64,000 nt of DNA from Lepas anatifera (taxonomy: Eukaryota > Arthropoda > Thecostraca > Lepadidae). Positions 10,839-21,560 of this stretch are shown piece after piece (position 1 is the stretch's first letter; the number at the start of each line of letters is the position of its first letter). The notes beneath the pieces were generated by a model. It made no database searches and was not told the DNA's origin. It saw nothing but the letters and a program-made list of their open reading frames with translations. Where the stretch lies: NCBI GenBank assembly GCA_034440635.1, contig JAOTON010002237.1, positions 1-64,000 on the forward strand. Reading direction: 5' to 3'. A program made the translations under genes and the position numbers.

Positions 10839-11083
10839 TTCACTTTTTTAGTGCTTTATCAATTTACTTTTTTACTCTTTCATGTTTACATGCATGTTAA
10901 CTATGATCTTTTAGTGTACTACAGTGTAATATTTATCAGTTTTTATTTCTGTAATCCTGATTTTTGTCTTATCATGACGACTGTGTATGCATTTGTATAT
11001 ATTTTTAACAACCTGACTTCATCTGTAATTGGGGACTTCCCCGTTGATGATCTAGTAAATAAAATGAAAATGAAAATGAAAAT
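8403..11083 (+). mobile_element. 5'-truncated non-LTR retrotransposon (jockey/CR1-like LINE)
   Basis: The element begins inside the endonuclease domain (the DFN motif at 8418) and runs through reverse transcriptase to a 3' tail with AATAAA at about 11058 and short AAAATG repeats (11061-11083). Truncation at the 5' end is the usual outcome of target-primed reverse transcription. Its left junction lies within about 40 bp of the foldback element's target duplication. No first open frame, RNase H or second element end is seen. I could not identify a target duplication. Confidence 0.85.
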
Positions 11084-11172
11084 CTTGGATGCATAAGAGC
11101 ACAAGTTAAGTTACCTTTATTTGAAGGTAAGATATTCTTTCTTGCCTCGGTGACATCATTTGCCCTTTCCCC

Positions 11173-11312
11173 AGCCTGCGGAACGTGGCAGGTTTTGATA
11201 TCTTGTTGGGGCAGCCTCTGCACAGACCTACCGATTTTGGGCAGCTTTTGGTCGAGCTTGGGGCAGAGGGGGACTCTTGGGACAGGTTGTAGTACTTGGG
11301 GCAGCAGCCAGT
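11173..11312 (+). repeat. Dispersed GGGGCAG repeat, copy 2 (inverted partner of 13878-14035)
   Basis: About 140 bp matches the inverse complement of 13878-14035 closely, including GACAGACCTACC-like and GCTTGGGGCAGA boxes. The two copies face each other about 2.6 kb apart and enclose the foldback at 12641-13596. They could be terminal repeats of a larger composite element or two independent insertions. Confidence 0.65.
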
Positions 11313-12640
11313 GTGGGTAATCACTGAGGGAAGAAGAAAAAATAAATAGAAGAGACAACAATTGATAGTTGAACCAGACCCCGTTCAAGTTGTTTGGCAG
11401 CATTACGTCATCATGGCTGGAGAGGCACTACAGTTACTATGCTGGGCATTGGAGAAATTGCACTTTTTCGAAGCTCTAAATAACCTGTTTTAGAACTGTA
11501 TAAACAAAACTTAAATGGTTGAACAGAAAGCTTAAAGATTTTTATTTGTGAAACATCAGACGTTTTGCAAAAACTCCAGTGCAGAATATTATTTTTACAA
11601 ATTTTCCAGAGCGTGTCAAAATAACGTCATGTTCAGCACTAACAGCTGGTTGCAGTAAGACTAATCTCGATTTTGATTGGCTGTTGATTTCTGACCTTTG
11701 ATTGGCTGTTGGTGGTACCTGCAGCAGAAGACAATAAACACCGGTGATCTCTTGAGCGAGGGTAAATTTATTTCTCTCGGCTATTAGGTAGGCCTGAGTT
11801 GATCAAATAAATGCATGCCCTTTCAACAAATTCTTTGAAGTGTTATAATTTTTTCATTAGACTTACGTAAAATACGCTGCTCGCCGTTGAGATCAAGGTT
11901 ACTGTCAAATGGGTGAAACAAGTTGATTTCGATTTATACTAGATTGGTGCCAAATACGCCCAAACTTGGTATGTTTCAGCTGATCCTTCCAAAAACTTAG
12001 TAGAATCTCCTATAACTTAGTAGGAAAGGGCGATCACGTCATCATGGGAGGACTATATTTAGTAGGAAACTTGGTTGTACCCGTAGTTAAAGTACCCTGA
12101 GTTGAACAAGCGCTGGAAAGGCTAATTTGTCTCAAAAGCGTCATATTTGTCATGAAGCAAAATATGGTTTAAAAGATACCAGATGAAGGAAATTTCTAAT
12201 TGACCTAAAGGTCCTGGAAATGAAGAAGAAAATCAGGCAATGGGCACCTTTCAAAAACTAAATTTAGAATCATTTTCTAAATTACTTCCACACACACATG
12301 TATTCAGGAATGAATGCCACACATCCCATACACAACACAGCAAAAGAGCACAGAAGGAGCGCAACAAATAAAGCACGGGGGACAAATGAGTCACGACCGA
12401 TGATACGCGAGGCCAGCGACCGATGTGTACACATTTGTATCAGAGCTTATAGGAGTTTATAAGTTTCCTTGACTAGTGTTTTTTTTAATATATGGTGGCG
12501 GGTGTGTAGATTCAGGGCTCCGCAGGTAGCCTAATGCCAACCCGAGCAGGAGCACCACCAGCACCACCACCACCAATTTGTAGTCTAAACCTGATTTTAG
12601 TTACATAAAACAGGCTAAGAAATGAAAATAAAACTTCCCT
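11313..12640. other. Gene-free stretch
   Basis: AT-rich, unique-looking DNA with no supported gene or RNA. Small local repeats only (for example TTGATTGGCTGTTG twice near 11676-11712). Confidence 0.45.
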
Positions 12641-13596
12641 GTATGTAATTGTTTTTTTCATTACCTCCGCTATGTTTTGATCACCAAAGGCCTGCAAATC
12701 ATGCCAGCCCCCTCCCAAGAACGAATGCTGGTCCGTGATGTGACGTCATGTTGGCATAAGGGGACATGTCTTCGGTTGGGTCTTTTGAAAATATTCCAAA
12801 TTTCGTGCTGCTTTCATGCAAATGTCAGAAAACGAAAGGGATCGAAATGCTTTAGCTGTGAAAATATTTTATTCGAATATAGTTGTCAATTAAAATACTT
12901 TTAATAGTATTGATTGATACAGCGTCCTCTATTTCCCTGGATACGGATTGAACGCAGGGGTAAATGACGCCTCTAGGGCAAAAAGACTTCGCTCTTAAAT
13001 ATACCTGTGAATATAGTTATCCTTGAAATTGTGCATCATGAGTGCAAGATAGCTGCTGTATGTTGGTTTCTATTGCTTTGGTACGTGGAGGGTGGTGAGC
13101 ATGTCGTCGTCGGGTCAGATGCGCGGTTTTATTTTATATCTGGGCGTCTCGTTTAAAATGTAGTAAACAAAACTTTTATGGGTTAACAATTACCCCCCCC
13201 ATTAGAGGAGTGTGCCCCAGCAGCCAAATTTCTGCCCCAATTGGTGCAGGCTTTGGGCTGCCCCAAGCGCCTCGTCGAGTCGCCTGCCACGTTCTGTTGA
13301 CTGGCCCTTGCGTTTAAGCTGTATCAATCAATGCCATTATAAATATTTCAAAAAGACAATGTTATTCAAACAGAACGCTTCTCTTCTACATTTGAAGTAT
13401 GCTTTTGATTCCTTTTTTACTCTTCCATTTGCATGAAAGCATAACAAAATTTGGAGTGTTTTCGAAGGACCCAACAAGAAAAACCCATTTACGTCATGTG
13501 ACGGCCCTCTCTCTTGCGGGCGGGGGCTGGCATCATTCGGCGGCCTTGATTTGATGATCAAAACACGGTAGAGGAAATGCAAAACGATCTACATAC
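12641..13596. mobile_element. Second long-arm foldback element
   Basis: Arms at about 12641-12860 and 13375-13596 are diverged inverse complements. They share GTATGTA at the tips, then TGTTTTGATCA, ATGCCAGCCCC, GGTTGGGTC and CTTTCATGCAAATG in the same order. The spacer (12861-13374) contains a fragment of the GCCCC dispersed repeat (13198-13310). No target duplication is clear and no transposase is encoded. The structure resembles the 7595-8356 foldback, but the sequence is not obviously the same family. Confidence 0.65.
13198..13310 (+). repeat. Dispersed GCCCC repeat, copy 3
   Basis: Inverse complement of 7385-7490, sharing CCAAATTTCTG, GCAGGCTTTGG and GTCGCCTGCCACGT. It lies in the spacer of the 12641-13596 foldback. 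Confidence 0.6.
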
Positions 13597-13877
13597 GGCG
13601 AAGGGTTTTTGGAGTTATAAGATCGTTGGATGCAACGAAAAATTGTTTTGAATTCAATTTTAGAGATAATTGCAATTTTAACTTTTGAAAGGCAACAATT
13701 GACTGATTTTCTTATTGACTTCTAGAAAAATTACGTGAGTAAAAATTTCCGTGGTCTCGTATATTTGCAACCATATTTTGGTTGATTACAAAAATGACGC
13801 CTGTGAGACAACTTACCTTTTCCGGCGCTAGTTTAACTAATCGTCGTTCTCTATTTTTTTTGTCTTAATGTTCCCTC

Positions 13878-14035
13878 TTTGGTGTCCCTGGCTGACCGCT
13901 GTCCCAAGTACCAGGTCCTGTCCCAAAAGCAGCTCTTCTGCCCCAAGCTGGGCCAGAAGCTGTCCCAATCTGGTAGGTCTGTCTTGGGGCTGCCCCAACG
14001 AGATCTTGTCGAAACCTGCCATGTCCTGCAGACCG
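13878..14035 (-). repeat. Dispersed GCCCC repeat, copy 4
   Basis: Inverse complement of 11173-11312 with high similarity. Just outside it, two small hairpins follow: AATACC/GGTATT near 14049-14070 and a perfect CTCACCT-GT-AGGTGAG stem at about 14074-14089. Confidence 0.65.
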
Positions 14036-14089
14036 GTGCGTTATCAAGTAAAATACCTATAGGGTATTTTGTCTCACCTGTAGGTGAGA

Positions 14090-15624
14090 GTGTAGCACAT
14101 TCACAGCCAGAATAAAGCACTTGTTCAAGCTTGGGTTTAGGTGTAATTCTGATAATTTTCCCCTCCTGTGCGGGTAAATTGTATGGCTGAAGGTGCATGG
14201 AGTAGAGTGTATGAGCAGACCATACTAATGCTGAAGAAAACTATAATGACCTCCCTGAATCTACTAGATGGAGCTGACTCAACGAGCAGAAGTCAGACAC
14301 TTTTTATCTGGGTCAAAGGCTCAAAGACGCCTCACCAATGCAACATTCTGTTTTGTAATGTATTTCTCTTTTGAATGATGTATCATATACACATTTTGAA
14401 AACTTTTGGCTTGGGCGAGGGTTGTGTGAGTGCCATGTGTATTAAGTTGCAGATTTAGTAATGTTTTGTTTTTTAATTTTGAGGACAATTTGGTAGAATG
14501 GCTTTTATTTTGAGGTCTTTGTGTTAGTACTGTCACGGCGAGTCAACTTGTATGCGTTGTGGTCATGTTGGGTGAAAGGATGGGTTTGACCTGACCTCAG
14601 GTCAATCTTTCATACTGATATGATGTGATATGGTTTGGGCGTAGTGATATATCGTTCAATGCAGCGTAAGCAGAAAACTCCAATGGTGTTTGTATATTGT
14701 ACCCAATTTACCACTGAAATGTTATAGGCTTCCCACTTTTTTTACCTGCTATGACCTCAATATTGACCTGAAGTAAGAAACGGAATGTATGCTTTTGTCG
14801 TAATTTCGAATGTGATACCCAGTGCTGTTGTGCCATTTTTGCAATCCGTCGCAGGAGCCAGGGACGAAGAGTTCAAACAACCATGCCTGACGCGAGGGAC
14901 TGTATTGTACTCCGTAGGACATCCACAGTATGAAAGTGGCTTTCAGATTCAAAGTCGCTAAAAACATGCAGGAGGTTTTGAAACTAAAACACACTCTCAC
15001 CACCACAAGCATAATTCGCACATTACTGAGCCGCGAAACCGCGGCGTATGACAGTGCCGTATGACCATAGATGTCGGCGCGCCCTAAAACACCGAATATG
15101 ATGATGACGTATGACAGTGGGCCACGTGAATGCAGGCAAGATCGTCAAAGAATAACTCCACTTTTCCTGTAGCACAGCACATCATCAGCTGTGGCTTAAC
15201 ATGTGGCGACGTAGCGCCCGAGGGAAACTTTTTGTTCCAAGCTCACGTTAGTCAGGAGCAGTGACGGATCTAGGATTTCGTTAAAAGGGGGCCAAGCCCG
15301 AGGATGCCGAACGTGTGGGGAGGGGGGAGCGCTGAACCTGAGGGGGGCCAATTTACCACCCAAAAGGCGGCCAGTGTCGGAGAAGAAAAACTCTTAAAAG
15401 CGTATATGTAAATGCTTATTTTCCTGAAAGCTACATTTCATTGAGGACAGGCTCACGTTTACCATCGATCATATTTCGGCCCGGCAGGGTTTCGCCCAGA
15501 ACGTATATGACTCTCGAAGCGCCTATTTCTATATAAGGGGCGTCTATGCTGTCCAGAGCACCTATGTTACCCAGGTTTGCCTTTACTAGCCAGGGGCGCA
15601 TATGATATCCTTAGGGCGCTGTAT
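14090..15624. other. Gene-free stretch with a small AGGTCA/TGACCT cluster
   Basis: 14586-14770 has several TGACCT/AGGTCA words (TTTGACCTGACCTCAGGTCAATC region and ATGACCTC / TTGACCTG pair), a reduced version of the blocks at 3.1-4.0 and 20.7-21.5 kb. 15262-15360 begins with a CAGTGACGGATCTAGG transposon-like terminus without a partner. 15490-15624 is a very degenerate array of GGCGCC/CAG words that continues after 17987, so it existed before the hAT element inserted. Confidence 0.45.
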
Positions 15625-16419
15625 CCAGGAGGCAGGGTTGGCACTGCCCACTACCCACTGCCCGGGTTTTTGGGTTTTTTAGTGGGTATTTTAGGGGATA
15701 AAACCCACCTGGGTTTTTTCATAAATCATTTTCTAGATGCCCCTGAGTAAAAATATTGTCTTTTTTTGCTATTCACATCACTTTTAAAGCTACTAAGCCT
15801 TGGTATGTGTAGAATATGCCAAAGTTTAGTAGAATTAGTACCATGTGCCACCTCATACAACCCACTGGAAAACTGCATTAAAATTGCATTTGGAAATCCT
15901 TGCCGTCTTACCAGGAAAATCATTCCCAAGAATCCACATGTCGTATAAATTGCACATTGTGCAACACAAATTTCTATTATTTTTTGCAACAGGTAAAAGT
16001 CACTGGATAAGACCAATACTGTCTCTGAATATGACGTTAGTTTTTGTCTGTATGATGCAGTTTTTTCCAGAATTCAAGCTATATATTATGTATATCTTAA
16101 CAAATTTATAAACATTTCTGCAGGTTCAAAATATGCCAAAGTAACATCGCAGTCTCAGATTGTGACTCTGACTGACTTTGGCCTGAGACACACGAATAGT
16201 TTCATTGTTCAGCTCATGGAGCCTCTAAGGGTTATCGTGGTGGAGTCACGTGCTGTACTCCAGGCGCGCAGCCAAGGTGGGGCGACCGCCTCTCCCCTGG
16301 GCTGAACTTAAGCTCTGTAAAGAGCTTCCCGCGCGACCTCCTGTCATTTTCTGATTTATGTTCCCCAAGTTGATTATAAGAAGACGGACACCATCACAAT
16401 GTTTGTCTCGGAGACTCTC

Positions 16420-17060
16420 AATAGCAAGTCTCAGGGGCCCAAGCGCTGGTCTGGCAGGGCCCACCAAAATTTTGAATTGGGGGCCCCCATATTCAGCTAT
16501 CGGGATACCAGAGTTTATCTCTGGGCCCCCAGACTTGGTCTCTGAAGCAGCCCCAAAAGTTTTCCCGGGGTTTCCAGAGTTGGCCTGGAGGACCCTCAAG
16601 AGCTTGTCACGGGGGGGCAGACCTGGTCTCTGAGGGCCACCAGAGTTGGTCTCGGTGGGCCCAAGAGTCTGACTTGGGGATCCGAAAACTTTTCTCGGGG
16701 AGCCCAGTGTTGCTCTCGGATGGCCTTTAAGAATTCGTCTCGGTGACCTCAGAGTTGATCTCCAAGGCCTTCGAGGGTTTGTCGCGTCGGCCCATCGAGT
16801 TGGTCTCGAACCTGGCTGAAAGTTGGTTTCGGGGGTCCCTAGGTTCGGTCCTTAGGGTCCCCCGAGGTGGTTTCGGGAGACCCCAAGAATTGTTCTTGGG
16901 GCCCGCAGTGTTGATCTCGAGAACCTTGAAGAGTTTGTCTTGGTTCGTGGGGCCCCCAGAGCTGGTCTCTGGGATCCCTAGACTCGTTTTCGGGCGTCTC
17001 AAAAGTTTTTTTTCTGGCGGGAGGGGAGGTTTTGTCTCAAGGCGCCGGCCAATTTTTATC
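16420..17060 (+). repeat. Degenerate ~22-bp minisatellite (GGCCC...AGAGTTGGTCTCGG)
   Basis: The phrase AGAGTTGGTCTCG, with variants, recurs every 20-25 bp (for example near 16574, 16599, 16642, 16662, 16686, 16706, 16729, 16751, 16772, 16795, 16818 and 16841), separated by GGGCCC-rich spacers. Long open frames on both strands are by-products of this composition. A related block in the opposite orientation lies at 40815-41005. Confidence 0.7.
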
Positions 17061-17466
17061 AGTCTGCCCAAAAATTCGTGTTGGGGGCACCTCACAGATG
17101 GTCCCCGGGTCACAAAATAATAAAAAGGATACCACGCTTTATTCAGCTAGATAAGCAAAGAAACAAGCAAGGGAGGTAAAAACAGCCAATAAAAGTCACG
17201 TGAACCACACCGATTCACTCCACAATCACATCAGCCACCGCTGACATTCTTTTTATTTTCATTAGCGATCTTTGCACTTGGGGCCCCGTGCAGTGCCCCC
17301 GAGTCTATATTCACGCCCCTTCCCCTGAGCAAATAATGGATACACCCCTGCTCTGCTCTGAGAATTGTGATCTGGCCCTTATTGATGTACCAGACTAAGA
17401 TTTCCAGCGCTAGCATTTGTCCCTGAGGAATATGAGCTGATTTAGAAAAGTGAAAGTAAATTCATG

Positions 17467-17640
17467 TGGGGCGCAGTGGTGCGGTACTTGTCACACTTGC
17501 TTTCTATGGGGTCGTCCGGGTTTATTTCTGGTAGATTTCTTGAGTACGGAGAACCCGGCTCCTAAGAGAAAACAGTAATAAGAGTCGACAACGCCGTATA
17601 ACCATAGCAGTGGATGAGTTGATAAACCCCAAAAATTGTT
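17467..17640 (+). mobile_element. tRNA-headed SINE, family with shared 3' module
   Basis: The 5' part has a box-A-like GCGCAGTGGTGCGGTA and a box-B-like CCGGGTTTATTTCTGG, as in RNA polymerase III promoters of tRNA-derived SINEs. The 3' part (17583-17630) matches the module seen at 46322-46370, 51173-51232, 43081-43135 (minus) and 63141-63175 (minus): CGACAACGCCGTAT, then AGCAGTGG and GATAAACCCC. It sits inside the hAT element, so it arrived later or was carried with it. Confidence 0.7.
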
Positions 17641-17986
17641 ATTCTGGTCAAAAGTCGGTTCACTTTTCTTATCCATGGGTGCCCATAAAACTATGAAGGG
17701 TTCTGCACGCAGCCGTCAATCGGGTACTTCCAGAACAGCTTTGGGAATAGGAGCTTCTTCTCCCCTCCGCCACGTGAGGCAAAGACTGATAAGGAACGAT
17801 GATATTGAAAGCATCACAGTCTTAATGTGTGCTCAAACAATGGCATTAATCTAGAAACGATGTGACGAGAATGCTATAAAACAAAAATAAAAAAACCCGG
17901 AAAAAACCCACAAAAAACCCGCAAAAACCCGGACCCTCGGGCTTTTTTATAAAAAAACCCGGGTTTTTTCCAACCCTGCCAGGAGG

Positions 17987-18285
17987 TACATAGGCTACCC
18001 AGAGGCGCCTTGGCTCCCTCATGGGCCAAATTATGCTTTCCTGGGGGGCGGCTTTCTTGTGCCGGGGCGCTGTTGTTAGTTTTTTTTTAATTCTGTCTTT
18101 GACATTTTTAATGGGGCACAAAAGATCAGAAAAGGGGTCTAGTTTTAGGACAGAAGCGTTTTTCATGGTTTATGGGAGGGGGGATCAATTCAAGTGGAAA
18201 AAGTGATATTTACCACATTGGCGTCCGAAATGGGTGCAGGTGCACCACTCATTCACCACTCATTCACCACCACCACCACCCACAC
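17987..18285. other. Gene-free stretch
   Basis: Continues the degenerate GGCGCC/CAG pre-insertion repeat for about 90 bp, then unique sequence. No gene seen. Confidence 0.45.
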
Positions 18286-18527
18286 ACTCACTCACTCACT
18301 CTCTCACTCTCTCACTCACTCACTCACTCACTCACTCACTCACTCACTCACTCACTCACTCACTCACTCACTCACTCACTCACTCACTCACTCACACACT
18401 CACTCACTCACTCACTCACCCACACACTCACTCACTCACTCACTCACTCACCCACCCACACACTCACTCACTCACTCACTCACTCACTCACTCACTCACT
18501 CACTCACTCACTCACTCACTCACTCAC
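18286..18527 (+). repeat. TCAC/ACTC tetranucleotide microsatellite
   Basis: About 240 bp of (CACT)n with a few CCCA and CACA interruptions. All three forward frames stay open across it, producing false His-Ser-Leu-Thr proteins. Confidence 0.95.
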
Positions 18528-20236
18528 GCCTCCGGCGCCCGCTATGAGTGGGGTGCTGTTTGGAGCTAAGGGGGTCCCCTGGGCTCCCCTCGGATTCGTC
18601 ACTGGTCATGAGGCAGCTGATTGTACAGAGCAGGGGAGCGACGCTGGCACTGGAATCTACGCTTTCCAGTTTCCGGTAGTCCTTCGCACAAGGCAAGGGT
18701 CTTTTAAACCCCTCAACTCTGGCTCCTGTGACGAATAGCAAAAATAGCATAACGGCACTGGGTACCACATGCCAAATTACGAGTTGACCAGCCGCTATAG
18801 TGATGTTTGTCTGATGCCATAAGTTTGGTATTGCACTTTTCTGAAATTCTTAATAAGATGGTCCTGATGGCTGATAATTTCTTAGAGAGGTAATGATTTG
18901 AAAATATTTCCCAACTCAGTTAATTCATGAGTTTATTACACTGGTTTAGTGTGTTTTAGTGGTGTAGTGTTAAGTGTAAGTTTTAAAGATTGAGTTGAGA
19001 TACAGATCAATTAGAAGTGCATTGTTTTCTTTATGTTTTGTGTAATGTAAGGCCATATGATCTGAGCAATTGGTGCATTACCAACCCCAAAAATGGTGTA
19101 TGTCCTGCCATAATTTTCAAACATGGGTCTTTGGAGAGGTTTTTCAATCCCCTAGTGATCAAATTGACGGGTAGTGGCAGGTTTGACAGTATTTACTTGG
19201 AAAAACATTGGTCCATGGCTTTTAAAGTTCAGGCTATGGGAACTTGTATTTCCCCAATACCCACCAAAAAGTAAGGTCAGAGATTTTACACAAAGCTATT
19301 AAAAATGGAGCTTGTTCCGAGGTGGGAATAGCAAGAACACGTGGAAAACGTATTTGAATAAATGAGAATAACTGTAACACTTTGAAAGAAATCATATATA
19401 ATATAAACATTGTAGTTCTGTCGTAAGTTGTAAATAATCCCACCTGGTATCAGGTCAAGGTCATCTGATGACCTGGCGTGACCGATATGCAATCGGGTTG
19501 CAATTATAGGATAAACACACAAATGGCCTCCAGCTCAATTAAGGTTAAAGCTATTGTCTAGAAGTTCACTATTTGCCCAGGTGACCCCAAATGATGTTTG
19601 CGATGTCATAGGTATCCATCTACTCAGCTTGATCGGGATAACGGAATACGCCAGCCCCCGGATTTTTCAGATAAATCACCTGCACAATGCAGCATGCTGC
19701 GTAAAAGCGTATTTAGTTAATTGCTTGCTTTTTGAGCCATACCCAGCATCACAATATGAGTTTCATGGACATCCAAGAGACTCAACAATTTCATACCCTA
19801 AATTTTCAAATTTGACTTCTCCAGTTGAAAGGCCAAATGGGGCTCGTTAGATAGCGATGGCCTGGCTCACACCTGAAAAGGTTTATACATCTAACGAGTG
19901 TAATTTTGCATTTCATCGATATTCTTAAGCTAACTGTTGAGATATTTGACTTGTATAATGTTCAGTAAATTTGTCGATCTTTCCTGACCTAGAAATCACT
20001 CCCAGATACCACAGGGAGCTATAATCGGGTGAATGTACATAACTGTGTAGGTTATAGACGCCTACCAAATTTAAACAGCATATAACGGGATCTGTCCCCA
20101 AAGCTCCTAATTCCGTGCGATTCTGCGTTTGACCTTAAGTCCGGTGATGCAGCTCACCCTTGAAGTCGTATCTGCGATGGAAAGATTCCAATCGAGTTCG
20201 ATGCCGTTCGCAGAAAAGCGACGATGTGGTCATTAA
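18528..20236. other. Gene-free stretch
   Basis: 19446-19485 has a tight group of AGGTCA/TGACCT words (about four in 35 bp). No coding signal is convincing. Confidence 0.45.
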
Positions 20237-20689
20237 CCCGCGCCCCGGTAGGCCTTCGAGCCAAGATACATTTACTTAAAGCTACGTTCAAGAGGGATTC
20301 CTTCACGCCCACATGACGTCACGCGGGCGTGGAGGAATTCCTTCACCATTGGGCCGTGCGTCAAACTGCTGCTAATGGCACTGCCCGCTTGCAAATTTGT
20401 GAGCATACGCAGCCATCAAGTTTTTCCCAAATGCAATAAATGTGCATTGCATCTTCGATTATGGGCCTGTTTTTGCAAAAAAATTGGACATTTAATCATC
20501 TAATTTTCCCATGTTATATGCGATGAGGTGTGACGTCACATCCGGTCCTCTGCGCTTGCTGTTGGAGGGGCTGCCTCCGAGCCACCTTCGCCGTGGTGGG
20601 GATGTTTGAACACCCCCCCTCGAACTCGGCTCGTATGCGAGATAACCGAAAAAAACGCGAAGGCTGGTAGATAGCTCATACAAATTCAT
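20237..20689. other. Possible end region of the AGGTCA-rich repeat
   Basis: TTAACCCGCGCCCCGGTAGG at 20237 resembles the inverse complement of the outer right flank of the 3050-4039 element. TGACGTCA palindromes occur at 20314 and 20531, and 20565-20615 is rich in CCGCC/GGTGGGG words. The match is too short to delimit an element. Confidence 0.3.
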
Positions 20690-21560
20690 GAAGAAACTAC
20701 ATCAGTCACTTTTTGGCTCTGGTCAATATTGGGGTCATGACAGGTCAAAGAAAGTGGGATTTTGAGTAGAGTTTTTGGGTTCTAGCGTCTGACAGAGTTG
20801 AGTTAGAATCATTTTGAAGGTACCATTCACTTCCTCTTGTCATGGCGAATCGAATGACGTATAATATGACCACACTAGGTCAAAACACAAAGATGACCTG
20901 AGCTCAGGTCAGGTCAAAGTGGGTTTTGGTGGTTTTTGGATTTTAGGTCGACAGAGTTGAGTTAGAATCATTTTGAAGGTACCATTCACTTCCTCTTGTC
21001 ATGGCGAATCGAATGACGTATAATATGACCACACTAGGTCAAAACACAAAGATGACCTATGTCAGGTCAGGTCAAGGTCATTTCTTAACCGAGCATAGTC
21101 AGTATGTCTATCAATCAACTTGCAGTAGCAATATGAACGCAATATCAAAATAAAACCTGTATCATCATTTCGTGCAAAAGTTTTTGACCTAAGTATAAAA
21201 ACTGCTTAAATAGCCCCAGATGACCTCTCAGAGGTCGCTTGTCAAAAATTGCAACATAAACCTGGAAAGAGGTCAGGATAGCAGGACTTGGAGAAAATGA
21301 AGGTATTATCAGCTTTATCTACACAAATACAGCTCAATTTCTGTTTTTCCCATATATTTCCAATGGAAAGGTCATGGTCCGTACTTGACCTTAAGTCATT
21401 GATATGAAAAATCCCGGAATGCATGTTGTAGCACTCGGTGGGTGGGCTCAGTATGTGCTATAAGTTTTAATCCGATAGATTCAACCATTTTTTACTTATG
21501 CCAGCTTAAACATTTTTTTGTGGTGAGGTCACGGCCTGCACTGGTGACATGACCTGATAT
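20690..21560. repeat. Second AGGTCA/TGACCT-rich block
   Basis: Around 20 AGGTCA or TGACCT words occur in about 870 bp, many as direct pairs (CAGGTCAGGTCAAAG at about 20905 and CAGGTCAGGTCAAGGTCA near 21065). It contains an exact tandem duplication (see the next entry). I did not find clear inverted ends, so it may be an internal part of the same kind of element as 3050-4039. Confidence 0.6.
20791..21058 (+). repeat. Two-copy tandem duplication, period 159 bp
   Basis: The segment starting GACAGAGTTGAGTTAG at 20791 recurs at 20950 with no difference I can see over about 109 bp, ending in GATGACCT in both copies (20892-20899, 21051-21058). Identity despite the surrounding decay suggests recent duplication or conversion. 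Confidence 0.85.

Larger units (their letters stand above)
15633..17978. mobile_element. hAT-superfamily element with perfect 8-bp target duplication
   Basis: The left end CAGGGTTGG (15633) and right end CCAACCCTG (17970-17978) are inverted. The subterminal CCCGGGTTTTTGGGTTTTTT-like tracts are also mirrored. The element is flanked by a perfect 8-bp direct repeat, CCAGGAGG (15625-15632 and 17979-17986), which is diagnostic of hAT transposons. At 2346 bp it is long enough for an internally replaced element, but I see no transposase. The interior instead carries a degenerate 22-bp minisatellite (16420-17060) and a SINE (17467-17640). It was probably a non-autonomous or internally swapped copy. 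Confidence 0.85.

Noticed and set aside
16246..17120. Overlapping Gly/Pro/Arg-rich frames on both strands
   Set aside because: By-product of the degenerate GGCCC-rich 22-bp array.
18172..18738. Open frames rich in His-Ser-Leu-Thr
   Set aside because: Translation of the TCAC microsatellite in three frames.
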